Assembly: GCA_024696155.1 (NCBI GenBank)
Contig: JAILHD010000122.1
Coordinates: 1-32,127 of the forward strand
From: Treponema sp.
Lineage (GTDB): Bacteria > Spirochaetota > Spirochaetia > Treponematales > Treponemataceae
DNA length: 32,127 nucleotides
Reading direction: 5' to 3'
In this document: one piece after another, positions 1-7,852 of the stretch
Layout: every line of letters begins with the position of its first letter
Numbering within the stretch: position 1 is the stretch's first letter
Program-made: the position numbers and the translations under genes
Notes under the pieces: generated by a model
The model's input: the letters and a program-made list of their open reading frames with translations, nothing else
Told to the model about the DNA's origin: nothing
Database searches by the model: none

Positions 1-524
1 TTTATAATAGAAGAGTTTGGAATACGAACCATCTGATTGTCGTAAGTATGAATGCGAACCGAAAGCAGACTGATTGCATCAACAACACCGGTTACGTCAT
101 TTATGATGATTGTATCGCCAAGCTTAAGTGATTTTTCTGAAACAATAAAAATTCCGCTGATAAGGTTACTGACCGAAGTCTGTGCCGCAAAACCAATGGC
201 AACTCCGGCTATTCCCGCAGCACCCCAGATTGCAGAAAGCTTAATTCCAAACAAGCCGAGCACGTAAACAACAACAGCAAAGTAATAAATGTAGCGCGCA
301 ACTCTGATTAAAATCTCTTTGCGCTCCTCCGGCAGTTTTTCTATATTTACACGGCGAATTCCCTTGCGCACCAGACGGTATATAATATAGTAGATTAAAA
401 TTACCAGAAGCATTCCAATTCCCATAAAAATATGGTGAATCGTAAAAAAGTTTTTTATAGCCTCTATAAAATCTTCCTTGTGGTCCAAAAAATCCTGCTT
501 AATTATAGAAAGTTCTTTTTCCAT
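1..524 (-). CDS. MscS-family mechanosensitive channel (C-terminus cut off by window edge)
   Basis: Reading the minus strand from the ATG at 524 gives an open frame of 174 codons that runs off the window. The protein has a short charged N-terminus, a hydrophobic segment around residues 33-51, a second around 76-97, and then the Gly/Ala-rich pore helix typical of MscS TM3 (GAAGIAGVAIGFAAQ, about residues 103-117), followed by the start of the beta domain (LGDTIIIND, RIPNSSII). Known family role: a small-conductance channel that opens under membrane tension to release solutes during hypo-osmotic shock. A good ribosome site, AGAGGA, lies 5-6 bases before the ATG. The gene is downstream of nth on the same strand but separated from it by a palindromic repeat. 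The truncation is due to the window edge. The family call is firm; the subfamily is not resolved. Confidence 0.93.
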   Translation of the reverse strand, partial: MEKELSIIKQDFLDHKEDFIEAIKNFFTIHHIFMGIGMLLVILIYYIIYRLVRKGIRRVNIEKLPEERKEILIRVARYIYYFAVVVYVLGLFGIKLSAIWGAAGIAGVAIGFAAQTSVSNLISGIFIVSEKSLKLGDTIIINDVTGVVDAISLLSVRIHTYDNQMVRIPNSSII

Positions 525-540
525 TTTAATCCTCTTTTTG

Positions 541-625
541 GCGTTCCCGCTTCGCGGTCGGCGCTTCCGGGCTCCACTACGTTCGGTGCTTCGCACACGC
601 GCTGCGTCCCTCCAGTGCCTAACGC
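541..625. repeat. GC-rich REP-like palindromic element between nth and mscS
   Basis: An 85-base island much richer in G and C than its surroundings fills the gap between nth and the mscS-like gene. It is built from short hairpins with three-base loops: CCGC-TTC-GCGG at 547-557 and GTGC-TTC-GCAC at 586-596, with several related CG-rich half palindromes between them. No reading frame explains it. The composition and chained-hairpin architecture suggest a dispersed intergenic repeat. Only one copy of this type is visible here, and it does not align over its length with the repeats inside mnmE. Confidence 0.6.
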
Positions 626-627
626 AT

Positions 628-1263
628 CTACAATTGATTATGCTTACAGTATAACGAAACCACGCATTCTTTGCACTTAGGATTTCGCGCCGTACACACG
701 TAGCGGCCGTGCAGCAAAATCCAGTGATGGGCGTGCTGCATAAACTCTGCGGGGATTCGTTCCAAAAGGCTCTTTTCTACCTGTTCGGGCGTTGAACCTT
801 CTGCAAGTCCCATTTTTGGCGCAACCCGCAGCAGATGCGTATCCACAGGCATAGTCGGCTGGTGGAACACTACATTCAAAACCACATTTGCAGTTTTTCG
901 GCCTACCCCAGGCAGCGTCATTAATTTTTCGCGGTCACAAGGAACTTCACCATCAAAATCTTCCAGCAGTTTTTGGCTAAGTCCAATCACGTGTTTTGCC
1001 TTGTTTTTATAAAGCCCGATTGATTTTATATACGGAATAAGCCCCTCTTCGCCAAGTTCCAGCATTTTTTGCGGCGTGTCAGCAAATTCAAAAAGCGGAC
1101 GAGTTGCAATATTTACACTTTTGTCTGTAGCCTGCGCACTAAGTACAACCGCCACCAGCAGTGTAAACGCATTTTTGTATTCCAGTTCCGACGCAGGATT
1201 AGGATTCTGCGCCTGCCAGATTTGCATAATTTTTGTAATTTCTGCCGAAGAAAGTAGCTCCAT
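628..1263 (-). CDS. nth: Endonuclease III (DNA glycosylase/AP lyase)
   Basis: A 211-residue protein of the normal length for Nth, the base-excision-repair glycosylase that removes oxidised pyrimidines and nicks at the abasic site. The helix-hairpin-helix motif LPGVGRKTA (residues 117-125) carries the catalytic lysine K123. The catalytic aspartate is D141 in the PVDTH motif. The C-terminal iron-sulphur cluster has the exact family spacing C-x6-C-x2-C-x5-C (C190, C197, C200, C206). The minus-strand ATG at 1263 has no clear Shine-Dalgarno. A TATGAT-like -10 sequence lies about 11 bases upstream, so a nearly leaderless transcript is possible. Upstream on the other strand is a divergent gene; downstream is the repeat and the channel gene. 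The sequence looks intact and active. Confidence 0.97.
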   Translation of the reverse strand: MELLSSAEITKIMQIWQAQNPNPASELEYKNAFTLLVAVVLSAQATDKSVNIATRPLFEFADTPQKMLELGEEGLIPYIKSIGLYKNKAKHVIGLSQKLLEDFDGEVPCDREKLMTLPGVGRKTANVVLNVVFHQPTMPVDTHLLRVAPKMGLAEGSTPEQVEKSLLERIPAEFMQHAHHWILLHGRYVCTARNPKCKECVVSLYCKHNQL

Positions 1264-1361
1264 AAGTCAAATTTATCATAAAATTTGTGTATGTTCTAGA
1301 AAATAAAAATTTAGGGATTGTCCAAACGGGCAGCCATTTTTTTTATACATAGACAATAAAT

Positions 1362-1390
1362 TTGTGAAAATCAAATTCATATAATATACT
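1362..1390 (+). promoter_or_regulatory. Predicted sigma70-type promoter for the DUF2156/transporter/SpoIIE group
   Basis: TTGTGA (1362-1367), a 17-base spacer and TATACT (1385-1390) resemble -35 and -10 boxes. The expected start of transcription, near 1397, leaves only a few bases before the ATG at 1403, and no Shine-Dalgarno is visible. The first gene may therefore be translated from an almost leaderless message. Prediction only. Confidence 0.5.
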
Positions 1391-1402
1391 GTTATATACT
1401 TA

Positions 1403-2332
1403 ATGTTAGAGTTTAAACCGCTGCTTCTTGAAGCAAAAACGTTACTAGATCCTTTTTTCTGTAACTTTGGGGAAGGTTCGTGCCAGCATTCCTTTGCGGC
1501 TGCTTTTTGCCTTAAGGAAAAATACGGAAACCGCTACTGCATACAAGACGGTTTTCTGTTCCTTTTGCGCGAAAAACGATGCACAAAAACTGAGCAGGTT
1601 TATCTTTTTCCATTAGGTGATATGACTGATATTTCTACCACCCGCCATGCCATAGATACGTTATTTGAAGATGCCCACCAGCACGGCAAAAAACTGATTT
1701 TTGAAACAGTCACCGAACGCGCAAAAGATTTTTTAGAAAAGCACTATCCAGAGCAATTTAATATAGAAGAAAAACGCAACAATGCAGAGTACATTTTTAG
1801 CCGCGAAAAGCTTGCTGAACTGCCAGGCAAGGAATATGAAGGCAGGCGATGGGAAGTTCACAGATTCCAAAAGGAATACGAAGGACGATATTCAATAGAA
1901 GAACTTAAACCTGCCCATTTTGAAGAAGTAAAAATCTTTTCCAGAAGGTGGTACGACAACTTTTATACAGAAGAAACTAACGCGCAGCTGCGTGCAGAAG
2001 AAAATGCCTTAAAACTTGCGCTAAAACATTTTTACGAACTTGATTTACACGGGCTTGTAATTTTAATAGACGGTAAAATTGCCGCCTTTGAATATGGAAC
2101 GCCTTTGAATCAAAACACTTATGATGGATTTGTAGAAAAAGCAGACCGTTCCTATAAATACATTTACAAAATGCTGAATAATTCGGTGGCAAAACGCTGC
2201 CCAAACACAATTGAATGGCTTAACTGGGAAGAGGATTTAGGTCATGAAGGACTTCGCAAAATGAAGCTATCCTACAGACCCGAATATTTAATAAAAAAAT
2301 ACCTTATAAAGGAAAAAGGACTAAAAAATTGA
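1403..2332 (+). CDS. DUF2156 / phosphatidylglycerol lysyltransferase C-terminal-like protein
   Basis: A 309-residue soluble protein with no signal peptide or membrane segment. It resembles the GNAT-like double domain of the LPG synthase C-terminal (DUF2156) family. The C-terminal signature is visible at about residues 273-290 (NWEEDLGHEGLRKMKLSY), with a preceding conserved block around FEYGTPLNQNTYDGFVEKAD. In MprF enzymes this domain moves lysine or alanine from aminoacyl-tRNA to phosphatidylglycerol, but stand-alone DUF2156 proteins lack the flippase and their substrate is mostly unknown. The stop overlaps the TTG start of the next gene by four bases (TTGA), which implies translational coupling. 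Family call is confident; exact reaction is not. Confidence 0.8.
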   Translation: MLEFKPLLLEAKTLLDPFFCNFGEGSCQHSFAAAFCLKEKYGNRYCIQDGFLFLLREKRCTKTEQVYLFPLGDMTDISTTRHAIDTLFEDAHQHGKKLIFETVTERAKDFLEKHYPEQFNIEEKRNNAEYIFSREKLAELPGKEYEGRRWEVHRFQKEYEGRYSIEELKPAHFEEVKIFSRRWYDNFYTEETNAQLRAEENALKLALKHFYELDLHGLVILIDGKIAAFEYGTPLNQNTYDGFVEKADRSYKYIYKMLNNSVAKRCPNTIEWLNWEEDLGHEGLRKMKLSYRPEYLIKKYLIKEKGLKN

Positions 2333-4197
2333 ATAAATTTGAAGCTGTAATTTCCTTATGTATAATCACCTTTTTTGCCTCTATACAATATGCTTTTCTT
2401 GGGGGCGTACCGTCTTCTGTTTCTCAATTCGGATATTTAACGCTTACCAATGGAACGGGCTTTATAATTGTACTCTTATTCTTTTTTGGTGAACTCTTCC
2501 GTCTGGACAAAAAACAAATTCTTCAGGCTTTTATTCTTTCGCTGGAACAGGTTGCCTTTAATGTATTTTTAATTCTTGGCGCGGGAAAAACCGGAGCAAC
2601 CGTAACTTCTTGCGTACTTTCGGCCTACTTTGTATTTATTCCACCGCTCGCACTGCTACTCTTCCACGAAAAACCGGATTTTAAAACCTTCCCAGGAATT
2701 GCAATTGTTCTTATGGGACTTTTCTTTATGATGAACTGCGAAGCTTCTTCTCTTTTGAGCGAAGGAGTTTTGTATCTTTTACTTGCAGATGTAGTAATTG
2801 CTCTTACAATTCTTACGATTTCGCGTTTTTCTGCAAATTCAAACCCTTCAATTATTGCAATGGGACAGCTGTTCTTTTCTTTTATAATTTCTGCCGCCTG
2901 CTGGATTTTTGAAGTTCTCTTTTTTGGAAAATCCTTTACGCTTTCTGTTGAACCCTCCTTCTGGATTTGCGTATTGTACGTCAGTCTTTTTATCCGCGGT
3001 TTATACAGCATTGTTCAGCTTTATGCCATGCGCTACGTTTCGCCGCTTTCTACATCATTAATTTTTTCTACAGAAATTATTATGACAATGCTTATGTCGC
3101 CGGTGCTGGCATTTCTTTTTGGAACAGAAAAAGAAATCATAACACCAATGAGGGCACTTGGCGCCAGCGTGATGGTTGTAGGAGTTCTGCTTGCAGACAG
3201 TTCTGTGTATACGGCAATTATTCAGGGCATTAAGAAACTAAAAGAACCCCCTGTAGAAAAACGTTCAGCAGCAGAAAAGCTCTATGCCTTCTGGTCTGAC
3301 TTAAAAAAATGGTGGTCTATAATACTTTCTATCGCAATTGTGTATGCCTGCCTGGACTACATGGTTCAAAAGATGGACTTTCTGGACTACGAAAGCATTG
3401 TGGGACTTAAAAACTTTTTACCTATAGCTGCCGGTCTTTTATGGGGTGTTTGGGGCGCAAGCGGAACATGTTTGGGCTGTATTATTACGGCACTTGTTCT
3501 TAAAACGCCGGGAGACCTTATCCTTTGTGAATGTTTGTGCAATCTTTTAACAGGAGTTGGACTCTGGTTAATATGGCACAACACCGTTCCGACTCATTAT
3601 GTGGGCTTTAACAAAAAACGGCACTTCCTTGTATTTATCTTTTCGCTGGTAATTATTTCTTTTACGGGAGCCTGCCTTTCTTCGCTTATTTCTCCGCAAA
3701 TAAACGTGATTCCAGTATTTGTTTCTTATACAAGCATGGGACTTTTTGTAGCCCTTCCTCTGATTATACTTTTTGGAAGCCTTCTTCATGTGCAGACGGC
3801 AATTCCTTCTAAATTTCAACTTATGCCGGATTTACTTTGCAAAATAACTTCAGATTCCCAGACGCTTGCCGCATGTAACGAACAACTGGAAGAAGCCGCA
3901 ATGGCAAAGAGCATTGGCATTAAGCGCATTTTTGAAGTTCAAAGCTGTATAGAAGAGATTTGCATCCGCATTCATGACGCCTTACCAGAAGCAGAAATAA
4001 ACATCAGCATAGTTTTTGGAAGTGCAATTTCACTACGAATTATGTACAAAGGCAATCCTTATAACCCCTTCCACATGAAGGCCACTGACGATGCCTTTTC
4101 TATGACAGGATTAAAAATACTTCGCCACAGAGCCTTAAGGGCATCTGTTTTTACGAGCAAAAAACAACAGCTAACCCGAATTCATATTGTAATATAA
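2329..4197 (+). CDS. DMT/EamA-like transporter fused to an ECF-S-like membrane domain and a degenerate HATPase (RsbW-like) domain
   Basis: A 622-residue protein in three parts. Residues 1 to about 290 form ten hydrophobic segments arranged like an EamA/DMT permease. Residues about 330-500 add further membrane helices with a Gly-rich stretch (LPIAAGLLWGVWGASG) reminiscent of ECF substrate-binding components. Residues about 515-622 are soluble and resemble a GHKL ATPase of the anti-sigma/RsbW type: IEEICIRI (near 541) matches the N-box helix, YKGNPYNPF (near 572) the G1 region and SMTGLKIL (near 591) the G2 region. The N-box Asn and G1 Asp are missing, so ATP binding is doubtful. The TTG start is supported by AAAAAGGA eight bases upstream and by the four-base overlap with the preceding gene. 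The phosphatase gene follows 28 bases later. Inference: a transporter-like sensor that controls a partner-switch pathway. Confidence 0.75.
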   Translation: MNKFEAVISLCIITFFASIQYAFLGGVPSSVSQFGYLTLTNGTGFIIVLLFFFGELFRLDKKQILQAFILSLEQVAFNVFLILGAGKTGATVTSCVLSAYFVFIPPLALLLFHEKPDFKTFPGIAIVLMGLFFMMNCEASSLLSEGVLYLLLADVVIALTILTISRFSANSNPSIIAMGQLFFSFIISAACWIFEVLFFGKSFTLSVEPSFWICVLYVSLFIRGLYSIVQLYAMRYVSPLSTSLIFSTEIIMTMLMSPVLAFLFGTEKEIITPMRALGASVMVVGVLLADSSVYTAIIQGIKKLKEPPVEKRSAAEKLYAFWSDLKKWWSIILSIAIVYACLDYMVQKMDFLDYESIVGLKNFLPIAAGLLWGVWGASGTCLGCIITALVLKTPGDLILCECLCNLLTGVGLWLIWHNTVPTHYVGFNKKRHFLVFIFSLVIISFTGACLSSLISPQINVIPVFVSYTSMGLFVALPLIILFGSLLHVQTAIPSKFQLMPDLLCKITSDSQTLAACNEQLEEAAMAKSIGIKRIFEVQSCIEEICIRIHDALPEAEINISIVFGSAISLRIMYKGNPYNPFHMKATDDAFSMTGLKILRHRALRASVFTSKKQQLTRIHIVI

Positions 4198-4225
4198 GCT
4201 TTTTCAGATTTAAGGAGGCTAGAAA

Positions 4226-6253
4226 ATGGATATTACAGAGAAAAAACGAAAAACCATCCGTCACAAGGTAAACTCGATTGTTCTTACGATTACTATGGCA
4301 TCTCTTTTTTTGACCAGTGTGATTGGTGTTTTGAGCATGATTCAAATTCAAAAAAGTAGTAAAAAAGCTCTTCTAAAGCAGACTGTTCAGAACCTTCACT
4401 CTTATTCTGACGGAAAAGCCCACCTTGCAGATTCAGAGCTGGAAAAATTCCTGAACTGTACAAATCAGTTTTCTGATTTCATTCACGATTTGTACATTAA
4501 GCCCGCAGATTACAAAGAAAAAGAAGTTCTTCCACCTAATGCAAAAAACGGCGGCAAATGGGTTTTACAAAGAACTTTTGCCACAGAAAAAAACAGACTT
4601 GCCGATGTAAGAAAAGAACTTGTTCTGCTTGGAAATGTTGAACAGATTTTTAAGCCCGTTATTAACACTTATCAGGACAAGATTTTAAGTATTTATATTG
4701 CCACAGAAAGCGGCTTTATGATTTCTTATGATCCTAATTCTGATAATGATAAGTCAAACAACGGAATCTCAGAAGTTTATTACGATTATTTTAATTCGCC
4801 ATGGTACGTACTTGCAAAAAATAACGGAAAAACCTCTTTTACAGATGTATATTCTGACTCTTTTGCTCACGGACTTATGATAAGCTGTGCCTCGCCCTTC
4901 TATGATTCAAACAAAAAATTTGCTGGCGTTGTCTGCATGGACGTTCTTATTTCTGATTTGTACAATGCCACAGTTGATGTTTCTGACATTGAAGGCGCTT
5001 ACGCGTTCTTAATTGATACAAAAGGAAACGCAATCTCTCCTGATCCTGTAATTGCCTCTGTTTTTAATGATGAAAATCTTGATGATGCTGTTCGCGATAA
5101 TATGCTTCATAAAGGAAATGACGTAAAACTTACCTCTCATAACATTTATTACGCATATTCACCTTTAACGACTACAGACTGGGAATTCTGCATCTGCGTT
5201 CCTCAAAAGACCGTTCTTGAACCTGTAACCGCCATGAGCCATCAGATTAGAATTGCAATTATTGTATTTGCCATCATCATGCTTTCTATTATTGCAGTTG
5301 TAACCGGAATTGTTTATGACTTTGCCCTTACCCTTACCCGACCAATCGAAAAACTTGTAGAAGATGTAGAAATTATCAGTCAGGGTAACTTTGAACGCCG
5401 CGCAAGAGCCTTTGAAAATGATGAAATTGGAGACCTTGCAACCTGCGTAAATGCTATGTCTGTTTCGCTCCAGAAGTATATTGCTGATTTAACTGCAGTC
5501 ACTGCAGAAAAGGAACGCATTGGAGCCGAACTGAACGTTGCTACAAAAATTCAGGCAGATATGCTTCCGCAGATTTACCCTGCCTTCCCGGAACACGAAG
5601 AATTCGACCTGTTTGCAACTATGGATCCTGCAAAAGAAGTTGGCGGCGATTTATACGATTATCTTCTTTTGGATGATGACCATCTTATGATTGTTGTTGG
5701 TGATGTTTCTGGTAAAGGAGTTCCAGCAGCCCTCTTTATGGTAATTGCCAAAACTTTGCTGGAAACCCACAGTATTCAGCGTCTTTCTCCTTCTGAAATT
5801 TTCCAGAGAACAAACAACGAACTTTGCAAAGGAAATGAAACAGGTCTTTTTGTAACCTGCTGGCTTGGAATTATTACACTTAGCACAGGTGAAATGCGCT
5901 TTGTAAACGCAGGACACCCTTATCCAGTGCTTTACCATTCAGGTGAATTTAAATTTGTAGAAACAAAGCCTAATTTTGTACTTGGCGGAATGGAAGGACT
6001 TCCTTACACAGAGCATACTATAACTCTGGAAAAAGGCGACCGTCTGCTTGTTTACACAGACGGTGTTACAGAAGCTACAGATGCCAACGAAAAACTCTTT
6101 GGCGATGACCGCCTTATAAATGCTATGAAAGGCACAGAAACAATGACGGCCCCGGAAACACTAAAATCTTTGCGCAAATCAATCGACGCCTTTGTTGGAG
6201 ACGCCGAACAGTTCGACGACATAACCATGCTGCAATTAATTTTGAAAAACTAA
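4226..6253 (+). CDS. Membrane sensor phosphatase: Cache-like - HAMP - SpoIIE/PP2C
   Basis: A 675-residue RsbU/SpoIIE-type serine/threonine phosphatase. A first membrane helix (about 16-40) is followed by a large extracytoplasmic region of dCache type (to about 338), a second helix (about 342-366), a HAMP domain beginning LTRPIEKL, a short coiled linker and the phosphatase domain (about 430-675). The metal-binding aspartates are present in VGGDLYD (near 473), GDVSGKG, YTDGVTEA and QFDDITML (near 661), so catalysis is expected. Family role: dephosphorylating an anti-sigma-factor antagonist (STAS protein) in response to a ligand. A strong TAAGGAGG site precedes the ATG. The preceding gene ends in an RsbW-like domain, which supports a shared signalling job. 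No STAS protein is encoded in this window. Confidence 0.93.
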   Translation: MDITEKKRKTIRHKVNSIVLTITMASLFLTSVIGVLSMIQIQKSSKKALLKQTVQNLHSYSDGKAHLADSELEKFLNCTNQFSDFIHDLYIKPADYKEKEVLPPNAKNGGKWVLQRTFATEKNRLADVRKELVLLGNVEQIFKPVINTYQDKILSIYIATESGFMISYDPNSDNDKSNNGISEVYYDYFNSPWYVLAKNNGKTSFTDVYSDSFAHGLMISCASPFYDSNKKFAGVVCMDVLISDLYNATVDVSDIEGAYAFLIDTKGNAISPDPVIASVFNDENLDDAVRDNMLHKGNDVKLTSHNIYYAYSPLTTTDWEFCICVPQKTVLEPVTAMSHQIRIAIIVFAIIMLSIIAVVTGIVYDFALTLTRPIEKLVEDVEIISQGNFERRARAFENDEIGDLATCVNAMSVSLQKYIADLTAVTAEKERIGAELNVATKIQADMLPQIYPAFPEHEEFDLFATMDPAKEVGGDLYDYLLLDDDHLMIVVGDVSGKGVPAALFMVIAKTLLETHSIQRLSPSEIFQRTNNELCKGNETGLFVTCWLGIITLSTGEMRFVNAGHPYPVLYHSGEFKFVETKPNFVLGGMEGLPYTEHTITLEKGDRLLVYTDGVTEATDANEKLFGDDRLINAMKGTETMTAPETLKSLRKSIDAFVGDAEQFDDITMLQLILKN

Positions 6254-6256
6254 AAA

Positions 6257-6375
6257 AAGAGGTTCGGATTTCAAAACCGCACGCTAGCGTGCTACACGCT
6301 GTTGTGACTTGTAATTATATACTTTGACCGCTTTCGCGGTCACACAACAGAGTGTTTTTGAAATCCGAACCTCTT
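6257..6375. terminator. Large nested inverted repeat between convergent genes; terminator for metK
   Basis: The outer arms 6257-6276 and 6356-6375 are a perfect 20-base inverted repeat. Inside lie a perfect 14-base palindrome at 6279-6292, a second stem (6294-6306 with 6343-6355, one mismatch) and a third hairpin GACCGC-TTTC-GCGGTC (6326-6341). Read on the minus strand, the outer stem is followed by seven T residues (6258-6252), as in an intrinsic terminator for metK. On the plus strand the T tract is poor. The structure is far larger than a simple terminator needs. Confidence 0.75.
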
Positions 6376-6395
6376 ATTCGTAAATTTCTAACTAA

Positions 6396-7598
6396 TTATG
6401 CCTTTACAGCTTTCTTCAAAGCCTCAATCTTGTCGGTCTTTTCCCAAGGGAAGCCTTCGCGGCCAAAGTGACCGTAACTTGCGGTCTTTCTGTAGATTGG
6501 CTGTTTAAGGTTCAAAGTTTTGATGATTCCGGCTGGAGTACAGTCAAAAACTTCTTTTACGGCAGCTTCAATCTTTTCGCACGGAACTTTTTCTGTACCG
6601 AAAGTCTGTACCATGATAGAAACAGGGAACGGTACACCAATTGCGTAAGCAAGTTCAACTTCAGCGCGGTCTGCAAGGTCTGCGGCTACAATGTTTTTTG
6701 CAATGTAACGTGCCATGTATGCGGCAGAGCGGTCAACTTTAGAAGGGTCTTTACCGCTGAAGGCACCGCCACCGTGACGTCCCATACCACCGTAAGTGTC
6801 TACGATGATTTTACGACCTGTAAGTCCAGAGTCACCATCAGGGCCACCAATGACGAACTTACCTGTAGGGTTGATAAAGTATTTTACCTTGTCGTCCAAA
6901 AGTCCTGTTGGTTCAAGAACAGGCTTAATTACCTCTTCAATCAATGTCTTTTTGATTGTGTCGTAATCAACATCAGGATTATGCTGATGAGAAAGTACAA
7001 CAGTATCAATGCGGACAGGTTTGTTTCCATCGTATTCAATTGTTACCTGAGATTTTGCATCCGGGCGAAGCCATGCAATTTTACCGCTGTGGCGAAGTTC
7101 GTGTGCCCTAAGCAAAATCTGATGTGAATAATACACTGGAGCAGGCATTAAAGCAGGAGTTTCGTTGCAGGCAAAACCAAACATCATTCCCTGGTCACCG
7201 GCTCCCTGCTGGCCTTCGTATTCATCAAGACCTTTTCCTACAACACCCTGGTTGATATCAGCAGACTGAGCGTGCAAACGGTTCATAAAAAGACAGTTTG
7301 CTCCATCCAGACCAACATCAGCAGAATTGTAACCAATGTCCAAAGCTACTCCGCGGGCAATTTTTTCTACATTGCGGTTGAATTCCTTCAAATCAACATC
7401 TCTAGAAAATCCAATTTCGCCACCTACCAGCAAAAAGTCTGTAGAAGAAAATGTTTCGCAGGCAACGTGAGCTTCTGGATCCAAAGAAAGACAATAATCC
7501 AAAACAGCATCAGAAACCTGATCGCAAAGTTTATCCGGGTGACCTTCGCCAACTGATTCAGAAGTAAATAAATAGTGATTGTTAGATAAGACAGACAT
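6396..7598 (-). CDS. metK: S-adenosylmethionine synthetase
   Basis: A 400-residue enzyme that makes S-adenosylmethionine from ATP and methionine. Family motifs are intact: [11 protein letters not shown] near residue 17, [10 protein letters not shown] near residue 132, and the phosphate-binding [16 protein letters not shown]. The chosen ATG at 7598 (protein starting MSVLSNN) is preceded by AGGAGA at a six-base gap. An in-frame ATG 21 bases further upstream (7619) would put the ribosome site inside the coding region and is unlikely. Upstream lies a SAM-II-like riboswitch whose 3' strand includes this ribosome site, which implies feedback repression of translation by the product SAM. The gene is monocistronic and ends in the large inverted repeat. 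Confidence 0.98.
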   Translation of the reverse strand: MSVLSNNHYLFTSESVGEGHPDKLCDQVSDAVLDYCLSLDPEAHVACETFSSTDFLLVGGEIGFSRDVDLKEFNRNVEKIARGVALDIGYNSADVGLDGANCLFMNRLHAQSADINQGVVGKGLDEYEGQQGAGDQGMMFGFACNETPALMPAPVYYSHQILLRAHELRHSGKIAWLRPDAKSQVTIEYDGNKPVRIDTVVLSHQHNPDVDYDTIKKTLIEEVIKPVLEPTGLLDDKVKYFINPTGKFVIGGPDGDSGLTGRKIIVDTYGGMGRHGGGAFSGKDPSKVDRSAAYMARYIAKNIVAADLADRAEVELAYAIGVPFPVSIMVQTFGTEKVPCEKIEAAVKEVFDCTPAGIIKTLNLKQPIYRKTASYGHFGREGFPWEKTDKIEALKKAVKA

Positions 7599-7604
7599 AT
7601 TAAG

Positions 7605-7676
7605 TCTCCTATTTAGCAAGATTTTCAGTCCTCATACGAGTCTGTTTCCGCCCTGCAATTTGGATAAATCGGCGGA
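7605..7676 (-). promoter_or_regulatory. SAM-II-class (SAM-alpha) riboswitch upstream of metK
   Basis: On the minus strand a stem TCCGCC (7676-7671) / GGCGGA (7652-7647) encloses the loop GATTTATCCAAATTGC (7670-7655). This loop aligns without gaps to the loop of the known SAM-II aptamer, GAUUUAACCGUAUUGC, with 12 of 16 bases identical. The downstream strand GCTAAATAGGAGA (7617-7605) matches SAM-II GCUAAAAAGGG and can form the same pseudoknot, including the paired GC/GC, the U-U step and the C-G pair to the ribosome site. Between them, where SAM-II has loop L3, sits an extra small hairpin (7626-7644). The metK ATG follows six bases later, so ligand binding would hide the Shine-Dalgarno. The comparison sequence is recalled, not searched. 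Confidence 0.82.
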
Positions 7677-7707
7677 TAGAAGTGTTCATACACTGTTGTA
7701 TACAGAT

Positions 7708-7736
7708 ATAGTAATGTTTTTATCTATTTTAATCAA
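7708..7736 (-). promoter_or_regulatory. Predicted metK promoter
   Basis: On the minus strand TTGATT (7736-7731), a 17-base spacer and TACTAT (7713-7708) resemble sigma70 boxes. Transcription would start near 7700, about 25 bases before the riboswitch stem, which fits the aptamer being the first structured part of the message. Confidence 0.5.
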
Positions 7737-7852
7737 ACAAATTCGAAAAATAAATATGTACAAATCAAAAAGTAAATGTTAAAATAATTTATCACTATAA
7801 GGATGATACCCAATTTTTCAACATTTTTGGTGTAAGAAGTGGAGATTGAAAA

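Noticed and set aside
6257-6375. The nested inverted repeat as a complete insertion sequence
   Set aside because: It is 119 bases with no transposase frame, and no target duplication was evident; it is reported as a structure only.
6468-7127. Long plus-strand open frame opposite metK (219 codons)
   Set aside because: It is fully antisense to the strongly conserved metK, has no ribosome site or recognisable domain, and its Cys/Phe/Asn-rich composition is what the reverse of a real gene gives.
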